A stretch of 64,000 bases of DNA from Spirometra erinaceieuropaei (taxonomy: Eukaryota; Platyhelminthes; Cestoda; Diphyllobothriidea; Diphyllobothriidae). Each line of letters begins with the position of its first letter. Position 1 is the first letter of the stretch. Below the pieces are notes generated by a model. The model did not search any database. It was not told the DNA's origin and saw only the letters and a program-made list of their open reading frames with translations. Location of the stretch: contig CACRXP010000300.1 in NCBI GenBank assembly GCA_902702965.1, positions 381,397 through 445,396 of the forward strand, given 5' to 3'. This document shows, in pieces, positions 23,424 through 34,735 of the stretch. The position numbers and the translations under genes were made by a program.

Positions 23424-24800
23424 TTAGGGACGTTGTTTAAAACATGCAATTGAATTAATTGCCCGAAAATGAGACGAAGGTATTGTGGTACCCATGCGCA
23501 TCGGAACTTGCAACAGGAAGTACATCCGTAGAAACAGAAACAAAGGGTTAATCGCGGAGGGCTTCGCTAATAAAGCGTTGAAAATTTTAGGAGGTGGGCG
23601 GTTGCAGATTTCAAAAGGTATCCAGACGCACTCAAAAAGACCAAGGTACTCGCCGTTTTTGGGAATGTTTTCTGGATCAACAGAGATTTGTTGGAAGGTC
23701 TTGATTAGGTAAATGTTGTAAAATGTTACACCGACTAGGCTAGAGGAAAAATCATGGCGGTTGGGAAGCGAATATCTGTGGGGGACAGTGGAGTTCTTCA
23801 GTCACCGGTAATTCCGGCACAGGTGCCAGTCAGGGAGAGGATTTTTCAAGCCATATGCGTAGGAGCAGTCCATGGGCTAGTGGATAGTCGCACTATGCCT
23901 ACCTCCATCATATGGCAGAATTCAACCTTGGTGATAGTCAATTTATCGGCGGCTAACCAACGGAAACCTCTAAAGACCATTGACTCAGTAGTTGAATTAT
24001 AGTGCATGACGGAATGTTGGAGAAACTGGTAAAACTGTGAGGGCCTGGTGATGGATGGAAATTCTGAAAGCAAACGATGATAGGGAGCGGATGAATTGCG
24101 TCGGCTAGGAGATGAAATGGTACAAGCTGGACATTTATGGTGTCAAATTTTTTTATTGGTCCTAATATAAACCAGAAGATCGCAAAAGATATAAAATCGA
24201 CACCAATAATGGCGGCAATAGCATCATAAATAGTAAACATCCAGCGAAATTACCCTCGTAAACCAAGGTCTAAGGTTAGGGATCGTTGACTAGAAGTATT
24301 AGTGGGGGACTGTTGGTTACTTGAAGAGAAAATGAACAGCTGAGCGATTTAAGGTCGGTCGGGGATGGTGCAAATAGACTTATGGCAGCACCAGTGTCCA
24401 CGGCAGGTGATCCTATCGAAAATGTAGGCAAATTTGAGAGGATGAACCGATCAAATAACTCGTGGCTGCTGACCGACAGGTGAGTTTTCCCTCGAGGATG
24501 TCACCCAACGACATGCAAACTTGCAGTAATGGGCATTGGACCCACATAGGTGTGATGGTTCCGGTAGAAAGTGTCAGACGTGGACGGCACCGAGACTGCA
24601 GTGGAAATCTTCGAACGGCAAGTAATTTAAGGACATCGACGGCCAGATACACGTGTAGCACGTGATTGCAGCTCGATTGTAGGCATAGTTGGCACAGGAG
24701 TAACACAGATAGAAACATTAATTGCAACAGGCGGATGGTAGTATGTAAGGATGCGGTCAGCGGTCTCCGCGAAAACCCGGGCAGGGATGTAAGGTGCAAA
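23424..24800 (-). mobile_element. decayed Ty3/gypsy retrotransposon, protease and RT part
   Basis: On the minus strand, in order: an aspartic protease active site (VDTGAAIS; codons for DTGA at 24,398-24,387), the protease second half (FTIYDAIAAIIGVDFISFAI, near 24,240), the RT approach (LTITKVEFCHMMEVGIVRLS, then SPWTAPTHM, near 23,900), and an RT frame from 23,801 to 23,424 with VPHRYSLPNRHDFSSSLVGV, FQQISVDPENIPK and LFECVWIPFEICN. These follow the gypsy blocks DTGA, EFxHMLxLGIIRPSxSPWxxPLHMV, DRYPLPxIHDF and GLFEFxRMPFGLxNA. Stops and frame changes separate the blocks, and the YxDD motif is not found. LTRs were not identified. Confidence 0.8.
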
Positions 24801-25035
24801 AGGAAGGCTGGCTGTTGAAGAATAAACTGCTTGGACGCAGTGGCAACTAGATTTTGTCCATCTGTCAGTTACTTCAGACGTCTAAGCGGTTGCGTAGGCC
24901 TCCTATCATCAAGGTTTATCTCGGAAATCAAACTCTGCAGGTGTTTTTACGTTGATAGGGAGACGAGGACCTCCTTAAGAGCGTAGGCATGTGTGGGTGG
25001 ACCGTCCTTAATATCCCGAAGGTTGGTGGTAACAT

Positions 25036-26913
25036 TCAATTCAATTTTTTTTATTAAAGACTCGTCGGGGTCCCATCAAAGCAAGTAAAAATAAATTTAC
25101 ATGCAAATTTTTAGACGAGGTAGGCAAAATCTGTACAAAGTGCAATGCATAGTTTTTGAGATTAGAAGTCCGTTAAGCAAAATGAAAATGAAAAAAAAAC
25201 GTGGGGTGAAAAAAAAACACCAAAGCAAAATTTAAAAATGATTGTAGTAATTTGACAGGAGAAAAAAAAACCCTCAGAAAAATAGCATCAGAAAAACACA
25301 GGGAGGACTGGCCTGCATGTGGCGGTACAGAATGGATTATAGTCCGACATCAACATGGCCGAAATAAATGTCAGCTGTATATGGCATTGTGTAACGGATT
25401 TCATAAAATGGTACGTAGGCGGGTCGGTCAGGACTGGCCTGTATCGCCTTGAATAAGAAAAATAAGTGGCGAAATTGAAAACCAGTCTCAAGCTGATAGG
25501 AACCCAGATGCGGTCGGTTTCATTCAACCGAGTCCATCCGAACATGGGGGAAGGGAGATGCGACCAGATTACTAGTATATGGCGAATATAGAAGGCTTCG
25601 CCAAGAGCGTCGATGGAGCGCATTCAGTGAGGGCATCATGAAGATCAGTCCCGAGGCGATAGGAACCCAGATGCGGTCGGTTTCATTCAACCGAGTCCAT
25701 CCGAACATGAGGGGAACATGGGGGGAAGGGAGATGCGACCAAACTACTAGTATATGGCGAAAATAGAAGGCTTTGTCAAAACCGCCGATGGGGCGCATTC
25801 TGTAAGGGCACGATGACAACCAGTCTCGAGGCGACAAGAACCCAGATGCGGTCTGTTACATTCATCAGAGTCCATCCGAGGATAGGGCAAAGGAGATGCG
25901 ACCAGATTACTAGTATATGGCGAATATAGAGGGCTTCGCCAAGAGCATCGATGGAGCGCATTCAGTGAGGGCATCATGAAGATCAGTCCCGAGGCGATAG
26001 GAACCCAGATGCGGTCGGTTAAATTCATCCGAGTCTAACCGAGGATAGGGGAAAGGAGATGCGACCAAACTACTAGTATATGGCGAATACAGAAGGTTTC
26101 GCCAAGAACATCGATGGTGCGCATTCTGTGAGGGCACGATGCATGAACTGAAAAATTGGAATAATTAACATTTCTGGTGAGGGATCTTAGGTAGCGAGAC
26201 TACTCATAAAGGAAGGAAACGTGAACAGATACGGAAATTTAATAGCGGCATGCTAAATTCCCGGTGGCCCTTTCTCAATGTCATAGAAAAAGTTGTCTGG
26301 GAAGGATGAGGAAAATAAAAGTTTAATCGAGTCAGTATTTAGATAAAGGCGTAGCCTTCTCTTAAAGGTATGCAGATTTTCTGAAGATCTTATATTTATT
26401 GGAAGGTTATTCCAGAGGAAAGTATACCTGGAAGCGAAAAAAAGGGAGCGCTTAGAGGTGGAGGACGCTGGAGGAGGTATAAATAGAGACGAGTTGCGAA
26501 GATTGTAAGGACGACTTCTAGGGGTAATTGTTGAAATCCGAGGAAAATTTGAACTATGATTAATGCGAAAGAGGAGACAGAAGCCCGCTTCTAGTCTTCG
26601 AACCCATAACAATTTTAGGTTAATTAGCTGGCATCTATCTGAGTAGGAGATATTGGGATGTTCCCTATCTTAAAGTTTTTTTAGAAAAACGTCTTTGGAC
26701 ATTTTCAATTTTTAAACGACTGGCTTCATTCATCATACCAAAGAATGGGCAACAATACTCGAGAATGGGAAGTACAAACATACGATAGAGCCTAAATTTA
26801 GAATCAGGAAGATAGAAATTGTAAGAAATAAAGCCACAAATCTGGGCAGCTTTGGCTGTAATTCTGTCAGCGTGCGGTGAGAGATCAAGATTACTAGTGT
26901 AAAAACTACACAC
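25036..26913 (-). mobile_element. 5'-truncated LINE (CR1/jockey-like), 3' end
   Basis: The minus strand first reads DLSPHADRITAKAAQICGFI, then RLYRMFVLPILEYCCPFFG and IENVQRRFSKK (26,913-26,665). After a frame change it reads the C-terminal block RPYNLRNSSLFIPPP, RSLFFASRYTFLWNNLPINI, RSSENLHTFKRRL and a stop at 26,253. This is the typical end of LINE ORF2. The element seems to run on through a tandem array to an AATAAA and A-rich, AATTG-repeat tail near 25,036. The 5' end is truncated near 26.9 kb, and one frameshift lies near 26,640. Confidence 0.78.
25481..26137. repeat. tandem array, about 4 copies of a 160-175 bp unit
   Basis: Units begin near 25,481, 25,644, 25,819 and 25,980 at 'ccagtctcaagctgatagg' or its variants. 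Each holds 'aacccagatgcggtcggtt', 'gagatgcgaccaga', 'ctactagtatatggcgaa' and 'gatggagcgcattc'. The second unit has an extra 'aggggaacatgg' insert. The array lies between the LINE stop codon and the LINE tail, so it may belong to the LINE 3' UTR. Confidence 0.85.
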
Positions 26914-27387
26914 CCGAGCGAACCCGATTAGAGTCCGTCGCAGGCTTCAACACGCCGGAGAGCAATGGCGAGCCTCCACCTGGGGTCAGAGCATTGCTGA
27001 TCACCCTGAACCCGATGCCAGGACTTAATGGAATATGGTTTTCTCCCCTGTACTCTTCCGCAGAACAAAGTGGGGTTCTGCTATATGCAGCCACTATGCA
27101 ATATCACAGAGTCACACGGATGGGAGGTCGTAAGTGTGAATGTTGTTTGTGTGCTGGCTTGTATGTTCGTTGGTCATGATTAAGCAATGTCGGATGACTG
27201 ATGCTGGATGACTGACGCGTTGACGCTGGAGTTAAAGGCAGTACTCATGTAGTGTGAGAAGACGAAATATCGTATGCAGCAAGTAAGGCCTAGTGAAGAT
27301 AATACGATTAATGAAAAGTAGCGTAGGGATTATTCGGAAAGGAAACTGTCAGGCACAGAAAACGAGACAAAAGGCGCTTTGAGCGAG

Positions 27388-27412
27388 CGAGAGAGAGAGA
27401 GAGATAGATAGA
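27388..27412. repeat. GA/GATA microsatellite
   Basis: Short run of ga repeats passing into gata repeats. Confidence 0.8.
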
Positions 27413-27754
27413 GTCACCAGTGTTGAACATAAATCAATCAATCTGCCGACGTAAATACAAGTGTCCACAAGTTGCATACGTCAGGCAACTGTGAAAAGAC
27501 AAATAAGCCACAAGGACGCAGCTTGACGTTGAACTGTTATCGATAATTGAGTCTAAGTATACAAGCATATTTGGTTAGATCGCAGTTGATAGCCAGGAAT
27601 GGGCAGGCGGACAGCCAGGTCCCTGTCGTACGGGAATGGTGGGAAAAGGGGGTTATATGGGCTGGTAGAGGAGTGCTGGATTTTCCGAGTAAAAATAAAA
27701 ATACCAGAGAAAGTGCTGGGAAGTTTTAAGTAGGTGGAATAATGGCAGAAATTT

Positions 27755-28050
27755 AAACCCTACACTTAAACCTAAAATCCAACCCTGACCACAACCATAA
27801 AGTCTAACCCTAAGCGTCGAAACGGAAACGTTACCAAAATCCTAAAACCCAACGCTAACCCAAAACCCAACCATAACCATAATCCTAACCTTGACCCCAA
27901 CCTTAACCCTAACCCTGACCTTAAGCCTAACCCTAACCTTAACCCTAACGGAACCTACAAACCCTAATACTGAAACCTGACCCTAAAACGCAAACACTAA
28001 TCCTAAATCTTAACCTACGCCCAACCCTTACCCCCACTAAACCCAACAGT
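27755..28050. repeat. degenerate telomere-like tract
   Basis: Almost 300 bp of ccctaa-like words (aaccctaaccctgacctt, cctaaccctaaccttaaccc) with scattered changes, C-rich on the plus strand. This is the longest of three such tracts. Confidence 0.65.
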
Positions 28051-28379
28051 CTGACCGAAACGGGCGACCTGCCTAACTCAGTAAGAGCACACCCACTGAT
28101 AACAAGTTCCCTAGACAAGGTAAGCACACCAACTTATAACAAGTGCGTACGTCGACAGTATCAACGTATAATGTTTGGTTACCAACTGCGATCTTACCGC
28201 ATATTTTTATCATACTTATAAACAGCGCTTTTTATGTCACTACATGCCCAAATCTCGCCCTTGTGTCTATAGCGTCAGCGAATATTCTGGGCAGGAATTG
28301 GTTTCACCAAGGAGCCGTTGACCTAGTGCGATATTAACATCACCAAATCGTTTTTCATCTCCCAAAGCAGCTACAATTT

Positions 28380-29370
28380 GACCGTCGCGTCCGAAGATGT
28401 CCACCGTGTGCCCCACAGCAAGGTGAGAGCAAGCACGGCGACTTGCGCGCGAATTAGTTTATAGTGAACGTAGACTTGCACAGCATCCACGGCACTCTCA
28501 CCTCCTCCCCCATCTGGGCCCGGTACCAAGACGACTGAAGACTGGACAGGGAGCATATGGTTGGCACGGCCGGATCTTCCCCCGGCTCTACCACCACGCC
28601 CTCTTGTCCACAACAAACACCTGACCAAGATTTTAACAAACAACAAAAAAGTGAGGTAGCAGGGATCCCAGTGTGCGTGGCGTGAGCATGCAACTATGGC
28701 TGTCACCATACACAGCGGATGACATACCTAGGGACCTCGACTGTCCGCGGCTTCGCGCACCAACATTTCTCACAACAGGCACTGAGCGGCATGCATCGTA
28801 CACGCGCGAGAATGCCAGAGGTCACGTTAAGAAGGAGTCATTGCAGTCTGACTCCCACCAGCAAACCAGTCTGCCACTTCCCAAAAACACCCACAACTGG
28901 ACAGACTGAGTTGAGGCGTCAGTCGGAAACCTTCCAAGCCACGGCGCTTGGCGCACCATGATAGTCTCAGGATCGGATCACACATACACCAGAGTAGCCA
29001 CATGGAGAATATGATGAGAAAAAAACTCATCATTTACGTGACAGGTGCCAGTCGTTTACTTGCATTGCGTGCCGATGAGTGATGTTGTCGCGCATTATAG
29101 ATGCTCGTGGAGAGAAATGTGATAGTGTGGTATGATCGGCAGTGAGCTGTCGCATGTTTCCATGTGTATGTGGCCAAATGGGCCCGTGTGGTGGCTGAAT
29201 ATGCGGAGGTAATACACGTAGTTGACTTGAGTGCGTCTCGTTTGTGTAGGTGCACCAGGCACTGGTTTGTCAGTCTCTGTGCGATAGATCCACGAGCGAC
29301 CGATCAGGCCGATGCGTGAGGTGAATTTGCAATTGCAATGACGACAGGTTGGGACCGAGTCCACGTCGTC
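28380..29370 (-). repeat. zinc-finger-coding repeat, decayed copy
   Basis: The minus frame 29,364-29,095 begins MDSVPTCRHCNCKFTSRIGL followed by IGRSWIYRTETDKPVPGAPT. This is a C2H2 finger with C-x2-C and an expected H-x3-H region decayed to R/Y, plus the repeated TET..PVPGAPT linker. The flank (28,380-28,560 and 28,825-28,975) matches 9.97-10.35 kb in the same orientation. It is part of a dispersed family. Confidence 0.65.
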
Positions 29371-30333
29371 GGAGGTGGGGCGTTGATGGTAGTAAATGCA
29401 GGGACGTCAAATGCCATCCCATCGATGGGGGAAGCAAGAAATGTAAATGAACTAAAATTTAGCAAATAGATACAGGACGTTAAATGTCATTAAATGTTAC
29501 AGAAGGAAAGAACTGAAGTCTGCGCTAACGTCGGGAGTCACCAATGTTGTAAATTGTAATGTTCCCACGAACTAACGAGTTATATCTCACGAGCCCCTAG
29601 CCTTAAATGCAGCAAGTAAATCAGAGCAGTGAATAATATAGAGGTTTTTGAACGTTAAGAAAACTGACAACAGAATACCACTGCAGAGCACGCTAGCAAG
29701 GCGGGTTGTGCAGGTGTGTCGTTTTACGTCACATTCAAAAAAGCAATGCGGTCAAAGAAAAAGGGACCAAATTGTCAAAGGTAAATTAGTCAGGTACCTC
29801 TTCACAAGCTGATTGAGACCGGAGAAGGTACCGTGAGCGTCGCAGTTCTTCAGTGCCACAACCGAACCAGTTCGACGGAAGTGAACAGCGTTACATGCGA
29901 CGGTGGGAATTGTCTTATGGGTAGCATTAGAATTATTTATACTCCATCTGGCCCCAGTATTCGGGTAGAGGAGTAATAATGACACTTTTTAAGGTTAACG
30001 GTCGGCCACATTATGGACCTCTGGCAGTTTGTCATTCAGTTACCCCTGTGGCGACGGCATCAACTTTCTTCGGGGTGTCCATCAAGGAGATGTTTCGTCC
30101 CCGTCTGAGCCTCATTTTTGGGGACTCGTCTTGGCCTTCTTTTAATCCTTCCTCCCGGGTTCCTCATAATCCGCTTAAATCCCTGCATCAAAATTTGGAA
30201 GATAATCCGTATAGGGTTCAACAGTTATTTGTGCAACTGAGCTTTTGTTGCTGCAATCAGATCCTAATTGCAGAGGCATACGGCATGGACTGCTTATGCA
30301 TTATGCGCGGCGAACATGGTTAAACATTCTTGA
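29371..30333. other. no gene recognised
   Basis: A plus-strand frame at 29,979-30,323 is open for 114 codons but has no recognised domain or clear splice context. I do not call it. Confidence 0.35.
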
Positions 30334-30830
30334 AGAAGGAGACACGATCGCTGGGACAAGAACTTTATTAGTCTGACGTTTTGGCCTTCCGCTCGAACCC
30401 ATTATCAAGGACAGTGCAATGATCTTCCCATTCCATACCCGGTGCTGAGACTTCGCCTAGGCGGAGTAATTGGCAACAGGTGAACACTTTTCCCAACACC
30501 AGGGTCAGTGCGTCAGATGGTCGAGCAATCATCACATCAACATTCAACGCACGGGATAAAATTGCAGCAATTAACGACGCGAATGTCGGCCATCAAACAG
30601 CCATCACACCACGTGCAACGATCCCTGATGAAGGGAGGAGCCGTGAATATTCATAGGTATGCGGTAGCATGGCGACTGCATCCTATAAATACTGCAGCCC
30701 CTTATGCATGAAACACCCGTATCTGCTTTTGTCTCTGATGATGGATTCGAGCAGGAATCCGAAACGTCAGGGTAATAAAGCTCTTGTCCCAGCGATGGTG
30801 TTTCAAGTCTGCTTCTGTTGGCAAGGTTAA
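30334..30830. mobile_element. Penelope-derived foldback element
   Basis: The two ends are inverted copies of one terminal segment: left 'gatcgctgggacaagaactt' plus 'tattagtctgacg', right 'cgtcagggtaataaagctct' plus 'tgtcccagcgatgg'. The interior (30,420-30,720) recurs in reverse at 44,744-45,040, including 'gcctaggcgga' and the TATA-like 'cctataaatactgcagccc'. The ends carry the GAAACGTC motif typical of Penelope LTR-like repeats. Confidence 0.6.
30735..30768 (+). ncRNA. hammerhead-ribozyme-like core of a Penelope element
   Basis: CTGATGA (30,735-30,741) is followed by a 6-bp hairpin (GGATTC / GAATCC, loop GAGCAG) and GAAACGTC (30,761-30,768). CUGAUGA, stem II, GAAA is the hammerhead catalytic core, and such motifs are known in the terminal repeats of Penelope-like elements. 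Stems I and III are not clear, so activity is uncertain. The same DNA is changed at 44,690-44,719 (minus, CTGAGGA) and 40,725-40,754 (minus, GCAA in place of GAAA), both core mutations. Confidence 0.55.
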
Positions 30831-30899
30831 ACATTCCTTATACGCAAGCCGCATACGACTAGGTTAACACTGCCTGAGAGGGCTGTTCGGATCTCACAT

Positions 30900-31330
30900 A
30901 GATGAGAGCGCCTTGAAAGGCGCATTAGGAAGGAGCCAATGCAGCCTGAATTTCCGTTCTCCAGTCGCTACAGGACACTTTCGTGAGAATCTAGTTATCC
31001 CCATTGACTGACTACCTTCCAACCCGCGTCGTTTATTGTGTCCTGACAGTTTTAAACGCGTCCGATTTATCGGTCACTTGCAAGTCATTCGGACAGAAAA
31101 AGTGCGTTTACTTGTACCATCACTTTCAGGTTGGCTAGAGCTCCTTACAGTCCGCTCCAAAAAGGGGGACGACAGTAGCTGAGCCGCTTCCCACAGACAC
31201 GAACCAATCAGGTCACAAGGATGCGCAGTGGTCGCAGCCAGTAACCTGGTGGCGTTGGCAACGTGCCTACGCCAGGCAGGTGGAACGCACGCACGTATGC
31301 ACGCGGTTTTGTAACGAGCCCAAATGTCAG
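30900..31330. repeat. mixed repeat fragments (zinc-finger flank and Penelope-associated segment)
   Basis: 30,924-31,055 matches the zinc-finger repeat flank ('aaggagcc.atgcagcctga'). 31,125-31,260 matches 45,243-45,375 ('caggttggctaga', 'gaccaatcaggt', 'ggtcgcagccagt'), the segment next to the other Penelope copy. Confidence 0.5.
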
Positions 31331-32438
31331 TACGAGAGACGGCCCAGGAAAGTAAGGCTTTGGTAACTTCTATGTACTTGAACGCCTATATACAATAGGA
31401 GACTAAAAGGGGAAACCTAATTACAAAAATAACTGGGGGAAGGAGAGATTGTCCAGCGGGGGTGGCGAAGGCACGGGAATCCAACGAAGACAGCGACAGA
31501 GGTCCCACGTCCGAAGGTTGGCGGGCTGCCACGGGGTTGTTGGGGGCTAATCCTCGCCAGAGGGGAAGTCGACAAGGTTGGGTCCGCCATTGTTGATTGG
31601 TTGAGGGTAGGTCGAGGGCGGAAAGTTAAACAAACTTATGCCAGGGCTTTCTTGCTTAATTTTAGCGTTATAATAATTTATTATATGCATACTTTTCGTA
31701 AGAGGCCAAATTCCGACTAAGTGCCTGGCGTATAAATATGGAAAAGTTCGGCGGACACGTCCCTTTAGGGGTGCGCTTTCTAGAACCTTCTGCAAGATGG
31801 CGGCCGCACGTGGTCGGGCCTTCTAGAACTTCCTACAGTTTCCAAAGTGGCGTGATCGATCACTTTGGGAAGGTGGACATTCTCGAAACATACGCTGCAA
31901 GCAGGTAAGCACAAGTGCTTGCTTGGACTGAACTCTATCGGTTGTGTGGGATATGTCTACATTCCCGACGAAAACCCAAGTGTCAACGTAGTCGACAAAA
32001 AAACTGTTTAATAAGTAATGGGACTGATGTTGACCTGGGCGTTGCTTGGAGACCGGAATCGGTTCCGAAAAATTATTCTTTCCGACCGTACTGAGGAGAG
32101 GAAAAACATCCACAGAACCCTCTGGATGTAATATAACCTGATTTTTTCCATCTTTCTACTATGCGTGGTAATGTTCAGCAAACTAGAGCTGAGCGTTGTG
32201 CGAGCTCAATTAAGATTGTACAGAATTTAACACAACAGAGGTTGACTCTTAGATTAAAATCGTAGGAACGATAGTTGTTTAAAAGGCTACCATTTGATTA
32301 TCCACCATGGACGTAGGCAGATGCGTCCAAGTATTGTGAAACGCAATTTCACTGGTCATTGAACTGGAACACTTAGAGTGTGCTCATCCGGTCATATAAG
32401 TAAATAAGGACATCCTCTGCTACGCTACATTCCGACGG
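31331..32438. other. no gene recognised
   Basis: No frame with domain or splice support and no repeat shared with the rest of the window. Confidence 0.35.
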
Positions 32439-32642
32439 TTACCTATGTCTGTGGATGGAAGCGAATATGCGAATCCCAGGTTCTTGTTGTAAAGAAGATG
32501 AAGACCCGATCTCTGGGACAGTGGGTTTATTAGTCTGAGACCGAGACCGAAAGCTCAGAACTCCTGTACGAGACCGAAAGCTCAGACTAATAAACCCACT
32601 GTCCCAGAGATCGGGTCTTCATCTTCTTTACCTATGTCTGTG
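32439..32642. mobile_element. foldback insertion with 15 bp target duplication
   Basis: A perfect 51 bp inverted repeat (32,489-32,539 and 32,581-32,631) surrounds a 41 bp spacer. The direct repeat TTACCTATGTCTGTG lies at 32,439-32,453 and again at 32,628-32,642. The arms (gaagacccgatctctgggac, agtgggtttattagtctgag) resemble the Penelope terminus at 30,334 ('gagacacgatcgctgggaca', 'ttattagtctgacg'). No mismatch separates the arms, so it is young or homogenised. The element itself shows 35 bp of extra sequence (32,454-32,488) on the left only. Confidence 0.7.
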
Positions 32643-33093
32643 TCCTAATTTTGGCTGTGTCCTTGAGTTCGTCCTCAAAAAACGGTTCAGAAATGTTCCT
32701 TCCTCAGGATAGAAGACGTGAAGATTTAGCGCACACGCTGTAACTGACAAGGAGGCTAGAGCCCAGAATAGGTCACTGCATTCTATCGAAGTACAGCAGG
32801 GCATCGGGCTAATCGTGATAGAAGACTCATAGTAGGAAGAGGCAATTATGCCCGAGTCTAGATGTTCAGGACAAGAGTACACTCCTGCACTGGTTTTTAT
32901 TTTATATACGCCAGTTCGTCAGAAAAATGGTTGCAGCTCTTCGCCACAACGACCCAACTTCGTATTAGGCTCGGTTACTAGAAGTCACCTATTGAACTGC
33001 ATTCGCAAATTTACAGGTGCGACTGTCCAGGCCTTCATGGCGGCCAATCGCGTGCGAGATCCGCACTTATTGGTTCAGGCACTGTTTGAACAG

Positions 33094-33762
33094 TTCTGCA
33101 GAAATTCCCATATTACGATTGAAGACTCAGAACATATGTTTTCGGTAACTCATCATCAGGCCGATACATTTACATGGGCAATTATCATTCTAATTGTAGA
33201 CAGGATATAAATGCGTCTCAGGGGCAGGGCTAGTCGGACTCCACGTTCCCACGCCGTCCGCATGACAGAGGCAGCGTGTTGAGGACGGTGGAGTTGGGGT
33301 GGGAGGGGGGGGGGAAGGAGAGGAGTTCCGGTTAGATTGTAAGGCCTGTGAGTGCGTGTGACTGCTCTCAGGGCGTTGGGACGGCGTGCGATCACCGTCT
33401 GGAGTCGGCCAGGCCAGACAGACTGCTTGTGTCAGCATCTTCTGACGACAGAGTGCTGGATTCGCTATTCGAATGGCCACTGCTTCGGCTGTGGCTAGCA
33501 CCCGTTTGCGCAGGCGTTTAGAATAGTAGGCCGGTGCCCGTTAGGTAACTTTAAAGGCTTCTTTAGCGTCGGCTTGGTAGGTCTTATCGATTAAATGTGC
33601 GAGAATTGAACTCGAAATCAATCGATTTTCACTTCTACCTAGCCAGGCAGGCATATGTTCGCATATTCTCATTTCGAGACGCCTCGTTGTACGGCCAATA
33701 TATCCCGCTCCACAGGAGCAGGTGAATGAATAAATACACATGGATGTGGCCTGTTTGAATAG
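33094..33762 (-). mobile_element. Penelope-like element fragment inserted in unit 1, GIY-YIG part
   Basis: It interrupts unit 1 between 'gcactgtttgaacag' and 'tcggatggggcatcagaa', which are adjacent in units 2 (near 51.22 kb) and 3 (near 63.51 kb). The minus frame 33,741-33,541 encodes YSFTCSCGAGYIGRTTRRLE, then ICEHMPAWL, SENRLISSSILAHLID. This is the GIY-YIG endonuclease core (GYIGRT with the following R and H/E positions) as found at the C-terminus of Penelope-like proteins. No RT accompanies it. Confidence 0.8.
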
Positions 33763-33876
33763 TCGGATGGGGCATCAGAATCGCGTACCTAGCTACCACT
33801 GGTGGTTGCAGTGTACGTCGATTGGGCAGTGAATATTGTGTGGTTTATTTCTGAGAAGATATGGCAGTGGAATTCA

Positions 33877-34078
33877 ATGGAGGCGGAGCGTGAGGGGAAG
33901 GAGCAGGAAGAGGAGGAGGGAAATGGAAAACGGGAAATGGAGAAGGGAGAGAACGAGGGAGATGATCGTGAGAAGGAGAAACAGGAGGAGGAGTGTCAGG
34001 TGGAGAAGAGGGGAACTGAGAAGGAGAGCGTGGAGGGGAAGCAGGAGGAGGAGGAGGAGGAGGAGGAGAAGGAGTTTT
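33877..34078 (+). CDS. modular gene, unit 1: start exon e (start codon altered)
   Basis: The exon matches those at 51,265 and 63,559, but the ATG there is GTG here (33,811-33,813). The first in-frame ATG is 33,877, 22 codons later. The frame from GTG reads VYVDWAVNIVWFISEKIWQW, then NSME and a Glu/Lys/Arg-rich helix. It ends KEF plus one base, followed by a canonical GTAAGT donor after 34,078 (phase 1). With the internal ATG the acidic part is kept but the conserved N-terminus is lost. Using ATG 33,877 and skipping the damaged 35.58 kb exon, the spliced frame runs open to 41,836: 443 residues, or 452 with the 27-nt microexon. Function unknown. Confidence 0.6.
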
Positions 34079-34396
34079 GTAAGTCTCGTCCGACAAATAC
34101 CGCGTGTTGCCTCCCATAGAAGTCGCTAGTACATTTTATTAAACTTGTCTGATAAAGGAGAGTTGCAGTATTTGTCATCAGAGCCAGCCATCTGGCCCCA
34201 GTTACAGAACTGATTCAAGATATGAGCAATTTCAGTAGGCAACAAGCCTCATAATTAGCGCAACAAATTTCAAATTCGATTAATCTGAATTCGCTTGTGC
34301 ATCTAGAAACTGGCCTCCTCGTTAATGGCAAACAGCATAGGCCACAAACACACAAAAGACGACATCGTACAAGTGACCTCCTGATTAAGCGGAAAT

Positions 34397-34735
34397 AATG
34401 GTAGGGGGCGCTCACCGATCGTCCTCACAGAACTCACTCGTTCTGTTGTGCCTTACGAGCTCTCTCACGAGCCCAGTCAGCAGCCGCACGGCGGAGCATG
34501 ATATAGGTAGAATGGCATTACCGACAAAGAGAGGGGAGGCTGGAAGGGCCATTTCCGGCTTATTAGCCGTCATCAGCCAGTCATGCCCCACCCCGAGGTG
34601 TGTAACACCTGGGGCTCGAACTCGCGACCTGTTAGTTAGGAGTTCAACGCCTCTAACCACTGGACCACGGGCCCGTTCTCCTGTCGGTTTCGATCGGGAA
34701 TATGCAATGGTAGGGGACGCTCACTGATCGTTCGG
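34397..34735 (-). repeat. SINE, family 2, between direct repeats
   Basis: The reverse strand gives a tRNA-like head (ACGGGCCCGTGGTCCAGTGG, then TTAGAGGCG) and box B GAGTTCGAGCCCC, followed by 'gggcatgactggctgatgac' and 'ggctaataagccggaaatgg'. Direct repeats 'aatggtagggggcgctcacc.gatcgt' lie at 34,397 and 34,707. Other copies are at 14.2, 43.1, 56.5, 60.1 and 60.3 kb. Confidence 0.7.

Noticed and set aside
23424..23801. Exon of a membrane protein gene on the minus strand
   Set aside because: It first looked like an exon with a good acceptor (TTTTCCTCTAG), but the peptide lines up with gypsy RT blocks and follows a protease and RT start in order.
29979..30323. 114-codon plus frame as a gene
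   Set aside because: No recognised domain and no convincing splice or promoter context; kept only as an unannotated stretch.
33845..34117. Pro/Ser-rich minus frame opposite the start exon
   Set aside because: Shadow of the Glu-rich plus-strand exon; no splice signals on that strand.
34610..34690. tRNA gene on the minus strand
   Set aside because: Same reasoning: the body downstream is shared with several copies and the unit is flanked by direct repeats.
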